Shown here piece after piece: positions 13,975 through 21,219 of a stretch of 23,541 nt of DNA. This DNA is from CAYFUF01 sp964346245 (GTDB lineage Bacteria > Bacillota > Clostridia > Tissierellales > Peptoniphilaceae), in contig CAYFUF010000022.1 in assembly GCA_964346245.1 (NCBI GenBank), positions 1-23,541 of the forward strand, in the 5' to 3' direction. How positions within the stretch are numbered: position 1 is the first letter of the stretch; each line of letters starts with the position of its first letter. The notes beneath the pieces are model-generated. The model had not been told where the DNA came from and searched no databases. It saw only the letters and a program-made list of their open reading frames with translations. A program made the position numbers and the translations under genes.

Positions 13975-15435
13975 TTAGATGTCCTTGGTCCATGTCTTTG
14001 GACTTAAAAGGATGAGCATAGGTAGAATCTCCAGACGGCCAATAATCATGGTAAAGGCAAGGACCGTCTTGATAAAGGGGCTGAAGGCAGCGAAACTGCC
14101 GGAGGGGCCGACGACGCCAAGGCCTGGGCCGATATTGTTGAAGGTAGCCGCCACAGCGGAAAAGGCTGACATGAAATCAGGCGTTTCGAAGCTGACCAGG
14201 AGGGTGAAGACCAAAAAGAGGATGATGTAGATGACCAGGTAACTGAAGATCGTCCTCAAGGTTTCCAGCTCTACTCTCCTGCCCTCCGCTTGTATGGGGG
14301 CAACTCGGTTGGGCCTTAATGTCCGCTTGAGCTCCGCCCAGGAGGCTTTGGTCAAAATCATTACCCGAGAGACCTTGAGTCCACCGGCGGTAGAGCCCGC
14401 CATTCCACCCACGAACATGATGACAAGCAAAATGAGCTGGGAGAAGAGGGGCCACTGGTCGAAGAGGGCCGTGGAGTAACCCGTTGTCGAGATGACCGAA
14501 CTTACGCTGAAGAAGGAATCCCTTAGCGCAGATAAAAAGCCGTAGTTCTTGAAGGTAAGGTCGATGGTAATCAGAGTTATTGCCCCCAAAATAATGCCGA
14601 GGAACCATTTCAGCTCTTCGCTCTTTAGGACTTGGCGAACTTTACCTTTCAATATCATGTAGTAGAGGGTGAAGTTGACGCCAAAGAGGATCATGCCCGA
14701 GCCGAGGATAAGTTCCATCGCCAAATTGTGGTAGGGGGCGACGCTGCCATTGAGGACACCAAAACCGCCTGTTCCTGCTGTGCCAAAGGAAAGGAGGATG
14801 GCATCAAAGACGGGTGCGCCTGCGATGATGAGCAGGATGATGAAGACTAGGGTCATCACCAGGTAAATCAAATACAGGATTCGTGCAATTTGCGTCAGGC
14901 GGGAAACCATCTTGCCGAAGGTTGGGCCTGGCATCTCCGCTCTCATGATGTAGACAGAGCTGGAGTCGACTTCAGGGAGGATAGCCATCACAAAGACAAG
15001 CACGCCCATGCCCCCGATAAAGTGGGTGAAACTCCGCCAGAAGAGGCTGGAGTGGGCTAAGGCTTCCACGTCAGTCAGGATGCTCGCTCCCGTGGTGGTG
15101 AAACCGCTGGAGGTCTCGAAGAAGGCATCCACTATGCTGGGGATGTCCCCGTTAATGACGAAGGGCAGGCCGCCGAAGAAGGAGGCGAAGACCCAAGCTA
15201 AGGAGACGATGACAAAGGCCTCCTTGACATAGTAGCGCTTGCTTTTGACCGGTAAGCGGGTCATTACGTAGCCAATCAAAACCGTGCCGATGCTGGTACC
15301 AAGAAAACTCATGGCATAGAGAATATTCTCTTTATAGATGAGGCTGACGATGACTGGTAGGACCATCAGACCGCCGATGACCATAAGGATGGAGCCTAAG
15401 GTGTAACGAATCATTTGCTTATTCAAAACGCTCAC
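13975..15435 (-). CDS. trkH: Potassium uptake protein TrkH (Trk/Ktr membrane subunit)
   Basis: This is a 486-aa membrane subunit of a Trk-type K+ uptake system. The four pore loops, each with the selectivity glycine, are readable: SSGFTTTGAS (about 108-117), GTAGTGGFG (about 218-226), SSVISTTGYS (about 310-319) and FNNIGPGLG (about 430-438). The intramembrane THFIGGMGVLVFVMAILP matches TrkH. The start is GTG at 15435, next to the TAA of trkA (15437-15439) with AGGTAAG before it, so trkA and trkH form one translationally linked pair. The order trkA then trkH is typical of Firmicutes, and activity is expected to be gated by TrkA. Confidence 0.94.
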   Translation of the reverse strand: MSVLNKQMIRYTLGSILMVIGGLMVLPVIVSLIYKENILYAMSFLGTSIGTVLIGYVMTRLPVKSKRYYVKEAFVIVSLAWVFASFFGGLPFVINGDIPSIVDAFFETSSGFTTTGASILTDVEALAHSSLFWRSFTHFIGGMGVLVFVMAILPEVDSSSVYIMRAEMPGPTFGKMVSRLTQIARILYLIYLVMTLVFIILLIIAGAPVFDAILLSFGTAGTGGFGVLNGSVAPYHNLAMELILGSGMILFGVNFTLYYMILKGKVRQVLKSEELKWFLGIILGAITLITIDLTFKNYGFLSALRDSFFSVSSVISTTGYSTALFDQWPLFSQLILLVIMFVGGMAGSTAGGLKVSRVMILTKASWAELKRTLRPNRVAPIQAEGRRVELETLRTIFSYLVIYIILFLVFTLLVSFETPDFMSAFSAVAATFNNIGPGLGVVGPSGSFAAFSPFIKTVLAFTMIIGRLEILPMLILLSPKTWTKDI

Positions 15436-15436
15436 C

Positions 15437-16792
15437 TTACCTATCTATGATATCGTCTACGTCATCTAAGGATTTCTGCTTAGTGATGACGAGGATGTGG
15501 TCCCCCGCCTGAATCTCATCGTTACCAGTGGGGAAAATGAGCTCGTTGTTGCGTAGGATGTAGGCAACCAAGAGGCTGCCCTTGGTCTTCATGTCCTTTA
15601 AGGGGATGCCGATAACTTTGCTCTTAGGCTTGACCTGGAACTGGAGGGCCTCCACCCTTTGGTCATCGAAGCGGAAGAGGGCTTCCACGTTGGAACCTGA
15701 GGAGTTTTTCAGGGCACGAACGGACCGGAGGATGCGGTTTGAGGCGACGTTCTTGGGCGTGATGATCGTCTGCAAGTCCTTGTTGCCAATGATGGTTAAG
15801 AGGTCGGTCCGGCTGACCTTGGTCATGATTTTCTTGACCCCAACGGACAGGGCGTAGAGGGAGCTGAGGATGTTTTCCTCGTCAATGCCGGTCATGCTGA
15901 CGACGGCATCGAAGTTCTCAATCCGCTCCTCGTCCAGGAAGGTTTGGTCAGTCCCATCTCCGTGGATGATGATGGCATTAGGGAAGTCTTGGCTGAGCTC
16001 CTCTGCCCTTTCCCTATCCAGCTCAATGACCTTGATATCGAGATGGGACTTGCGCAAGAAGCGGAGCAGGTTGTAGGTTACCTCGCCACCGCCGATGATG
16101 AGCAGACTCTGAATCTTCTCCATCTCGAAACCAGATTTCTCATAGAAGCGGGCAATGTTCTCCCGAGACCCGGTTACGTGGACATGGTCCCCTACCTGCA
16201 AGGTGGTATCGCCAGCGGGAATCAAGGTTTCTTGGTCCCTAGTCAAAGCGCAGATGATGACATCCGCGTACTGATTTCTAAAATTGTTGAGGGTAATGTT
16301 GGCCAAGGAGCTGCCCTTTTTAATGACAAGTTCCACCATGGGCACTCTGCCGTGCTCAAACTGCTCGATGGAGATAGCTTCGGGAAAGCCAAGGCTCTGA
16401 GCGACCAAGCGGCCGCTTTCCATCTCGGGGTTAATCATCATGTCGATGCCCAGACTCCGGCGAATCAGCTCGTGGTGGTTAGTGAACTTTGGCTCCCTAA
16501 CTCGGGCGATGGTGTACAAGGCCCCCATCTTCTTGGCGATAACCGAGCTGATGATATTGACCTCATCCTCCGCTGTTACCGCGATAAAGATATCGCAGTT
16601 GGCGACGCCAGCCTCTACGAGGTTTTCGTAGTCTGCACCATCTCCTGCGATTCCTGTGATGTCTATTTTGTTGATTATGTTTTCTAAGCGGGATGCTTTC
16701 TTCTCAATCATGACAATATTGTTGCCTTCTGCTGCTAATTGCCGGGCAACTGTTTCGCCAACCTTGCCTCCGCCACTGATGACTATTTCCAT
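15437..16792 (-). CDS. trkA: Trk system potassium uptake regulatory protein TrkA
   Basis: This is a 451-aa cytosolic gating subunit with two tandem RCK units, each an N-terminal Rossmann half plus a C-terminal RCK_C half. The first nucleotide loop, ISGGGKVGETVARQLA, is at about residues 5-20. The second, LIIGGGEVTYNLLRFL, is near 232-247. The two C-terminal halves lie near 145-215 and 370-445 (GDHVHVTG and GDHILVITK end them). NAD(H) or ATP/ADP binding controls TrkH in studied systems, and in some Firmicutes the RCK_C part binds c-di-AMP; neither can be read from this sequence. AGGAGG stands ten bases before the ATG, which is a longer gap than usual. It is the first gene of the trk message. 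Confidence 0.95.
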   Translation of the reverse strand: MEIVISGGGKVGETVARQLAAEGNNIVMIEKKASRLENIINKIDITGIAGDGADYENLVEAGVANCDIFIAVTAEDEVNIISSVIAKKMGALYTIARVREPKFTNHHELIRRSLGIDMMINPEMESGRLVAQSLGFPEAISIEQFEHGRVPMVELVIKKGSSLANITLNNFRNQYADVIICALTRDQETLIPAGDTTLQVGDHVHVTGSRENIARFYEKSGFEMEKIQSLLIIGGGEVTYNLLRFLRKSHLDIKVIELDRERAEELSQDFPNAIIIHGDGTDQTFLDEERIENFDAVVSMTGIDEENILSSLYALSVGVKKIMTKVSRTDLLTIIGNKDLQTIITPKNVASNRILRSVRALKNSSGSNVEALFRFDDQRVEALQFQVKPKSKVIGIPLKDMKTKGSLLVAYILRNNELIFPTGNDEIQAGDHILVITKQKSLDDVDDIIDR

Positions 16793-16851
16793 TTCGCAAA
16801 GCCTCCTCTGCGTATATATCGGATAAATTTGTTTCCATCTTTTCTATTTTT

Positions 16852-16885
16852 CTTCATCATACCAAATTAGGAGGCTTTTGAAAAA
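16852..16885 (-). promoter_or_regulatory. Weak promoter candidate of the trk operon
   Basis: TATGAT on the minus strand (near 16857-16862) is a plausible -10, about 65 bp upstream of the trkA ATG. The -35 region, TTTTTC, is poor. It lies just beyond the ECF operon terminator, where a promoter is expected. Confidence 0.35.
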
Positions 16886-16892
16886 AGAAGTG

Positions 16893-16924
16893 TAAAAAAC
16901 AGGCTCCGCTAGGCTGGAGCCTGT
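16893..16924 (-). terminator. Terminator of the cobalamin ECF operon
   Basis: On the minus strand ACAGGCTCC (16924-16916) pairs with GGAGCCTGT (16907-16899), followed by T6. The stop codon TAG (16911-16909) lies in the hairpin loop and the last codons form its left arm, so the gene's end and its terminator overlap. Confidence 0.9.
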
Positions 16925-19398
16925 AGTAATCCATATTTGCTTTTGATCCGTTCCAGCTTGTCCAGCATGGGCTTACCTAATACATAGAGGAAGAAGACAG
17001 TGGAAGCAGCATGGACAAGATCAAAGGGTAAGCCGGTGGCATAGGATGCGACCAGCATGGGTAGAGTGATTTCCTGTTGAGCAATGAGGATTGCCGCCAG
17101 ATTCAATATCCCCCCATAGATAAAGAAGGTGGTCAGACCGCCGAAAATCATAAGGCCGATTTGGCTGGGTCTTCTCTTCATCCAGCGGAAGAGGATGCCC
17201 GCCAAGAATCCGATGATGCCCATGGCGAACATTTGCCAGGGGGTCCATGGCCCTTGACCCGAAAATATATTGGAGAGGAGCATGGAGGATGAACCAACTA
17301 GAAAGCCTGATTCGGCCCCTAGGGCAATGCCTGCGATGATGGTTATTGCCACGGTCGGCTTGAACTGGGGCAGCATAAAGAAGGCGGCCCGGCCTGCGAC
17401 GGCGATGGCAACCAAAACGCCGATGACGACCAGCTCCCTGGCTTTGGGTTTCCTCCCTTCGAAGCTGAGGAAAAAGGGCAGGCTGGTTTGGAGGATGATG
17501 GCGAGGGATATCCACAGGTACTTGCGGTCGTTCAGGTAGCGGATGCCCAGGTAGATGGTCAGGGGAATGGTCAGAATGATCATCAGGAGGGCAAGCTTGG
17601 TCTTGGCGGGCAGGGGTGCCTTCGTAATTCGGGTCACCACTTGGTCTTCGCTGTCTTCCCTTTGGGCTGGGTCCTCTTTTGGCTTTGCTGGGAGGCTCTC
17701 CTCCCTACTATCTTCCACAAGGCCGCTCAGGTCCTTCGGTCTCTGGGATCTGCCTCCGCAAGCCTCAATGATGTGGGCTGCTTTTGTTGCTTGGGGAAGA
17801 AGGTCTCGGCCCATCCGGTTGGCTTGACTGGTATAAAAGCTGTTGCCGGCGAAGAAGGTCTGACTATCGCCAAAGGAGACGAAGTTGCCATCGAAGAAGA
17901 GCCCGGTGTAGTGGGCATGGGCAGCGCAGAATTCCAGGTCGTGGGAGACCATGATGATGCTCATCCCCTGGTCTAAGAGCTGGCGAATGATGGCGGCGAA
18001 GGTTAACTTAAAGTCGGCATCCAGGCCCTTGGTGGGCTCATCTAAAAGAAGGATCTGGGGTTCGAGAAGCAGGACCTTGGCAAGGGCAAGGCGCTGCTGC
18101 TCTCCGCCCGACAGGTCATAAGGGTGTTGGCTGAATAGGCCCTGCAACTGGCAGAGGGCAGCCACTTGCTGGACTTTCTGCTTGCTCTTCACCAAATCGG
18201 CCATGTCCCAAAGTTCCTCCTCCACCGTCTGGTGGACGAAGAGGGTCTGGGGGTCTTGGGGAACAGCTCCTATCAGACCCTGGTAGAGGTCTTTGGCGGA
18301 TAACTTAAGCATTTGCTTCCCCTGGATGGATACTTGCCCTCGGTAGGGGCGGTTGATGCCCGACAGGAGGGACAGGAGGGTGGTCTTGCCTGTTCCGTTT
18401 CCGCCAACGATAGCGGTCAGCTCGCCTGGGTAGGCGGTGAAAGAGGCGTTTTTAATGATGTCGGGTCCTGTTTTATCATAGCGGAAGAAGGCGTTTTTCA
18501 GCTCTAGGATGGGGCTCTTGCCGGTTCGATCAGGCAGGGGGTCTAGGCTGACTTGCCCTAGAGGGTGCTTGCTGCTAAAGTCTCGCAGCCAGTTTTTTCC
18601 CTCCCGAATTGTGATTGGCTGGGGCAGGTCATTTTCCACGTGGGCGTATATGCGCGAGGGGATGGGCATGGCCTGCAAAAGTGGGTGCCTGTCTTCACTT
18701 AGCTTTGCGATGACCTGACGGACACTCCCTTCCGTGTAGACTTTTCCTTCATCCAAAATCACCAAGCGGTCCGCCTTGTGGATAACTTCCTCCAGGCGGT
18801 GCTCACTGAGGAGGATGGTGGTGCCCAAGTTCAGGTTAATCTTCTTCAGCATATCCAAGAAGTTGGCTGCGGCGATGGGATCAAGCTGGCTGGTGGGCTC
18901 ATCCAGTAGGAGAACCGAGGGTTGTAAGGCAACAATCCCGGCTAAGTTCACCATCTGCTTTTGGCCGCCCGACAGGGAGGAAACGTCTTGGTAAAACCAG
19001 TTTTGCATGCCAAAGAAGGAGGCCAACTCGGCCACCCTCAACCTTATCGTCTGATTGTCGTAACCCAAGCTTTCCAAGCCGAAGGCAATCTCGTGCCAAA
19101 CCTTGTCGGTGACCAACTGGCTGTCCGGCCTTTGCAAGACAAAGCCAATCTTTTGAGCTTGGTCTCTTGGATCCAAGTCTTCCAAGGGACGACCTTGAAA
19201 GAGAATTTGCCCCGACCGGTCCCCGTGGGCTGCCAAGGCAGGCTTGAGCTGGCGGAGCAAGGTGGTCTTTCCTGAACCTGACTTACCTAAAAGGACGACG
19301 AACTCGCCTTCCTTAATATCCAAGTTCAGATTGTCTAGCACCCGCTTGGAAGATCCCGGATAGGAAAAGCTCAGATTGTCAATTGTGTACGTTTCCAT
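16909..19398 (-). CDS. ECF transporter fusion: two ABC ATPases plus S component (cobalamin type)
   Basis: One 829-aa chain joins three ECF subunits. ATPase 1 has Walker A GKSGSGKTT (38-46), signature LSGGQKQ (142-148) and Walker B VLLLDEPTS (162-170). ATPase 2 has GGNGTGKTT (332-340), LSGGEQQ (429-435) and ILLLDEPTKG (449-458). A charged linker (about 545-598) leads to a C-terminal membrane domain with about seven to eight hydrophobic segments, of the S-component kind (VAGRAAFFMLPQFKPTVAIT near 667-686; then GAESGFLVGSSS and GFLAG). The riboswitch and partner genes point to cobalamin or another corrinoid, as for the CbrTUV group; substrate is not provable from the domain alone. ATG 19398, with AGAGGAAAG before it, overlaps the ecfT end by 28 bp. 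ATPases and S component are usually separate proteins. Confidence 0.88.
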   Translation of the reverse strand: METYTIDNLSFSYPGSSKRVLDNLNLDIKEGEFVVLLGKSGSGKTTLLRQLKPALAAHGDRSGQILFQGRPLEDLDPRDQAQKIGFVLQRPDSQLVTDKVWHEIAFGLESLGYDNQTIRLRVAELASFFGMQNWFYQDVSSLSGGQKQMVNLAGIVALQPSVLLLDEPTSQLDPIAAANFLDMLKKINLNLGTTILLSEHRLEEVIHKADRLVILDEGKVYTEGSVRQVIAKLSEDRHPLLQAMPIPSRIYAHVENDLPQPITIREGKNWLRDFSSKHPLGQVSLDPLPDRTGKSPILELKNAFFRYDKTGPDIIKNASFTAYPGELTAIVGGNGTGKTTLLSLLSGINRPYRGQVSIQGKQMLKLSAKDLYQGLIGAVPQDPQTLFVHQTVEEELWDMADLVKSKQKVQQVAALCQLQGLFSQHPYDLSGGEQQRLALAKVLLLEPQILLLDEPTKGLDADFKLTFAAIIRQLLDQGMSIIMVSHDLEFCAAHAHYTGLFFDGNFVSFGDSQTFFAGNSFYTSQANRMGRDLLPQATKAAHIIEACGGRSQRPKDLSGLVEDSREESLPAKPKEDPAQREDSEDQVVTRITKAPLPAKTKLALLMIILTIPLTIYLGIRYLNDRKYLWISLAIILQTSLPFFLSFEGRKPKARELVVIGVLVAIAVAGRAAFFMLPQFKPTVAITIIAGIALGAESGFLVGSSSMLLSNIFSGQGPWTPWQMFAMGIIGFLAGILFRWMKRRPSQIGLMIFGGLTTFFIYGGILNLAAILIAQQEITLPMLVASYATGLPFDLVHAASTVFFLYVLGKPMLDKLERIKSKYGLLQAPA

Positions 19399-20261
19399 GC
19401 TCTTTCCTCCTCTCTATTCATCCGAAGAGGGGTCGTCACCAAACCTATATAGTTTAGTATAGCCAAGATGTTTAGTAGGCTGAGGCCTTTTCCGCCAATG
19501 AAGGGAAAGTAGTACCAGCTGAGATGGCCCAAAAAGGCAGCTGCAAGAATAAAGGCAACATGAACGAGCATAAGATCGAGATTCAACTTGTCCGCCTTGG
19601 TCCAAGTGTAAATGGAAAAGCTAGTCCGACCCTTGAGCCCGTACCCTCTGGCGGTCATGGAATCCGAGCTATCCACCGCATTCTCCAGGGCCCAACTGAC
19701 CGTTATGGACAGGATGTTGAGGCCGCTTCTCATCCGCTGGAAGATATTGCCCGCTTGTGGGTCCTTACCGATTTGCTTTTGGCTTTGAAAAACCTTGCTC
19801 ATCTGCTGGCGAAAGAGGGGAACAAAGCGCAGGCCCATGGCCATCACCAAGGATAAAGCCGGTACCGCCCGACCGAATAGGTAGACGAACTTATCCGCTG
19901 TCAAGACCTGGTTCATACAAGAAAACCATAGGAGGGCTGCAGCCAGCATTAAGCCTGAAGCCAAACCGTAAACGATGGATTCCAAAGTCAGGGGGTTGCC
20001 CGAGGGCAGGTAGCCTACTATGGTAACGCCAGCGTGGTTAAAGAGGGGGTTAAGCAAAGCGGCAAACAAAAGGAGGGGTAAGGCAACGACCAAGCTCTTG
20101 GCTAAGCCTCCCTCCCCCTTTATACTTCTCAGATACCAGGCAGCCCCCACAAAGGAAATGATGAGGAGGGCTGGATGCATGAGAAACATGGTAAAGGAAA
20201 TGACAAAAAAGAAGTAGGCAAAGTTGACTACTGGATGGGCGCGGGAAAATGCGTCTCTCAT
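19371..20261 (-). CDS. ECF transporter T component (EcfT/CbrV-like)
   Basis: This is the 296-aa transmembrane coupling subunit, which links the two ATPases to the substrate-binding S component. About six hydrophobic segments are visible. The characteristic coupling region, LENAVDSSDSMTARGYGLKG (about 204-223), contains the Ala-Arg-Gly motif that docks in the ATPase grooves. Its start shares a base with the preceding stop (TGATG at 20263-20259), and its end overlaps the ATPase-S fusion by 28 bp, so the three genes are coupled and probably made in fixed ratio. Because the operon has its own A, T and S parts, this is a dedicated (group I) ECF importer rather than a shared module. Confidence 0.9.
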   Translation of the reverse strand: MRDAFSRAHPVVNFAYFFFVISFTMFLMHPALLIISFVGAAWYLRSIKGEGGLAKSLVVALPLLLFAALLNPLFNHAGVTIVGYLPSGNPLTLESIVYGLASGLMLAAALLWFSCMNQVLTADKFVYLFGRAVPALSLVMAMGLRFVPLFRQQMSKVFQSQKQIGKDPQAGNIFQRMRSGLNILSITVSWALENAVDSSDSMTARGYGLKGRTSFSIYTWTKADKLNLDLMLVHVAFILAAAFLGHLSWYYFPFIGGKGLSLLNILAILNYIGLVTTPLRMNREEERAWKRTQLTI

Positions 20262-21154
20262 CAGTCGCCTCCGCCTATGCTGCCCCCTTCACCACCGATA
20301 TCCGTGCCTAAATCCAGCGTGTACTGCATGCTGATTGAATCGCCAGGAGACAGCTGGTAGCGGGACATCCCGTAGTTAGGGAACCAATTATTGACGCTGT
20401 ACATCCAGCCAGACAAGGGGCCTCCGGCCAGCTCGTAGATATTGTTAATGCCTTCAATGTAGGCGGAGTTGTACATGGGGGTTGACCGGAAAGCAAGGTG
20501 GATGCCCGACTCCCGCATCGTCCTTTCCAAGACATCGAAAGCGCTCTCGCCCTCGTAGAAAGGCAGGTCGGTGCCGGCAAAGATAACCCCCGTCTCTGGA
20601 ATAAGGTACCTGAACCGCTCTTCCAAGGCTTCGGGTTTATTCACCAAGGTGTCCACGCTGACTTCCAGGCTCACGTAACCGACCACCTCGTCGCCCGAAT
20701 CCACATCCTCAGGCTCAACGGGCTGAGGTTTATCTTCTGGTACAGGGTCCGTGTGGTATTGGTCCTGGCTACCCTCGCTAGCTGGTGGTTCTTCGCTCTC
20801 TACGACTGGATCAGCAATCGACTCTGCGTCGTGGCTTTCAGGCGCTGCCTCCGCGGTCTGCTCAGGACGGTTTACTGCTACATTGACTTCAACTTGCTCT
20901 ATGCTGGAAGATTCCTCGGGCACCTCTTCCGAGTTTCTACTTTCCTCTTCTGCTTCCTTAGAACTTGACTGCTCGGAAGATGATAAGACTTCTTCTTCGC
21001 TTACTTCCTTTAATTCCTGCGAAGCTATGGTCACGTTTGGCTTGTCGCTCCCGCCGCCCAACTCCTGGCTTTTCACCAAAAGGACGCCGACGAGGGCAAT
21101 GGCCAAAAGAATCAGCCCTACAGCAATTTTTTTCAAGCGCTCTCGCCGTATCAT
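20261..21154 (-). CDS. Membrane-anchored DUF4430 protein, probable corrinoid binder
   Basis: This 297-aa protein has an N-terminal anchor helix (about residues 9-27, IAVGLILLAIALVGVLLV). A long Glu/Ser/Pro-rich, low-complexity stalk follows (about 35-160), then a C-terminal DUF4430 domain (about 165-290) ending in GWMYSVNNWFPNYGMSRYQL and DIGG. DUF4430 is related to the C-terminal domain of transcobalamin. The same phrase structure (GW-VN-GMS-Y-L-GD-L-DIG) recurs in the wall protein upstream. There is no Cys lipobox, so it is a signal-anchor protein, not a lipoprotein. I chose ATG 21154, preceded by AAAGGGG, over an in-frame GTG at 21169. I infer that it hands the ligand to the S component across the membrane surface. 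Confidence 0.82.
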   Translation of the reverse strand: MIRRERLKKIAVGLILLAIALVGVLLVKSQELGGGSDKPNVTIASQELKEVSEEEVLSSSEQSSSKEAEEESRNSEEVPEESSSIEQVEVNVAVNRPEQTAEAAPESHDAESIADPVVESEEPPASEGSQDQYHTDPVPEDKPQPVEPEDVDSGDEVVGYVSLEVSVDTLVNKPEALEERFRYLIPETGVIFAGTDLPFYEGESAFDVLERTMRESGIHLAFRSTPMYNSAYIEGINNIYELAGGPLSGWMYSVNNWFPNYGMSRYQLSPGDSISMQYTLDLGTDIGGEGGSIGGGD

Positions 21155-21169
21155 GTTATCCCCTTTCAC

Positions 21170-21195
21170 AAAAGGGCAAAGCGGCCGCTTTGCCC
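21170..21195 (-). terminator. Intra-operon terminator or attenuator
   Basis: GGGCAAAGC-GGCC-GCTTTGCCC (21174-21195) is a perfect palindrome, followed on the minus strand by TTTT (21173-21170). It lies between the wall protein gene and the next gene, whose ribosome site follows immediately. Partial readthrough would give more wall protein than importer. Confidence 0.75.
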
Positions 21196-21219
21196 TCCTT
21201 ATCTCTTCAAACTGTATTT

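Noticed and set aside
15944..16687. 247-codon plus-strand frame opposite trkA
   Set aside because: It is a long shadow caused by codon bias of trkA on the other strand, with no recognisable domain.
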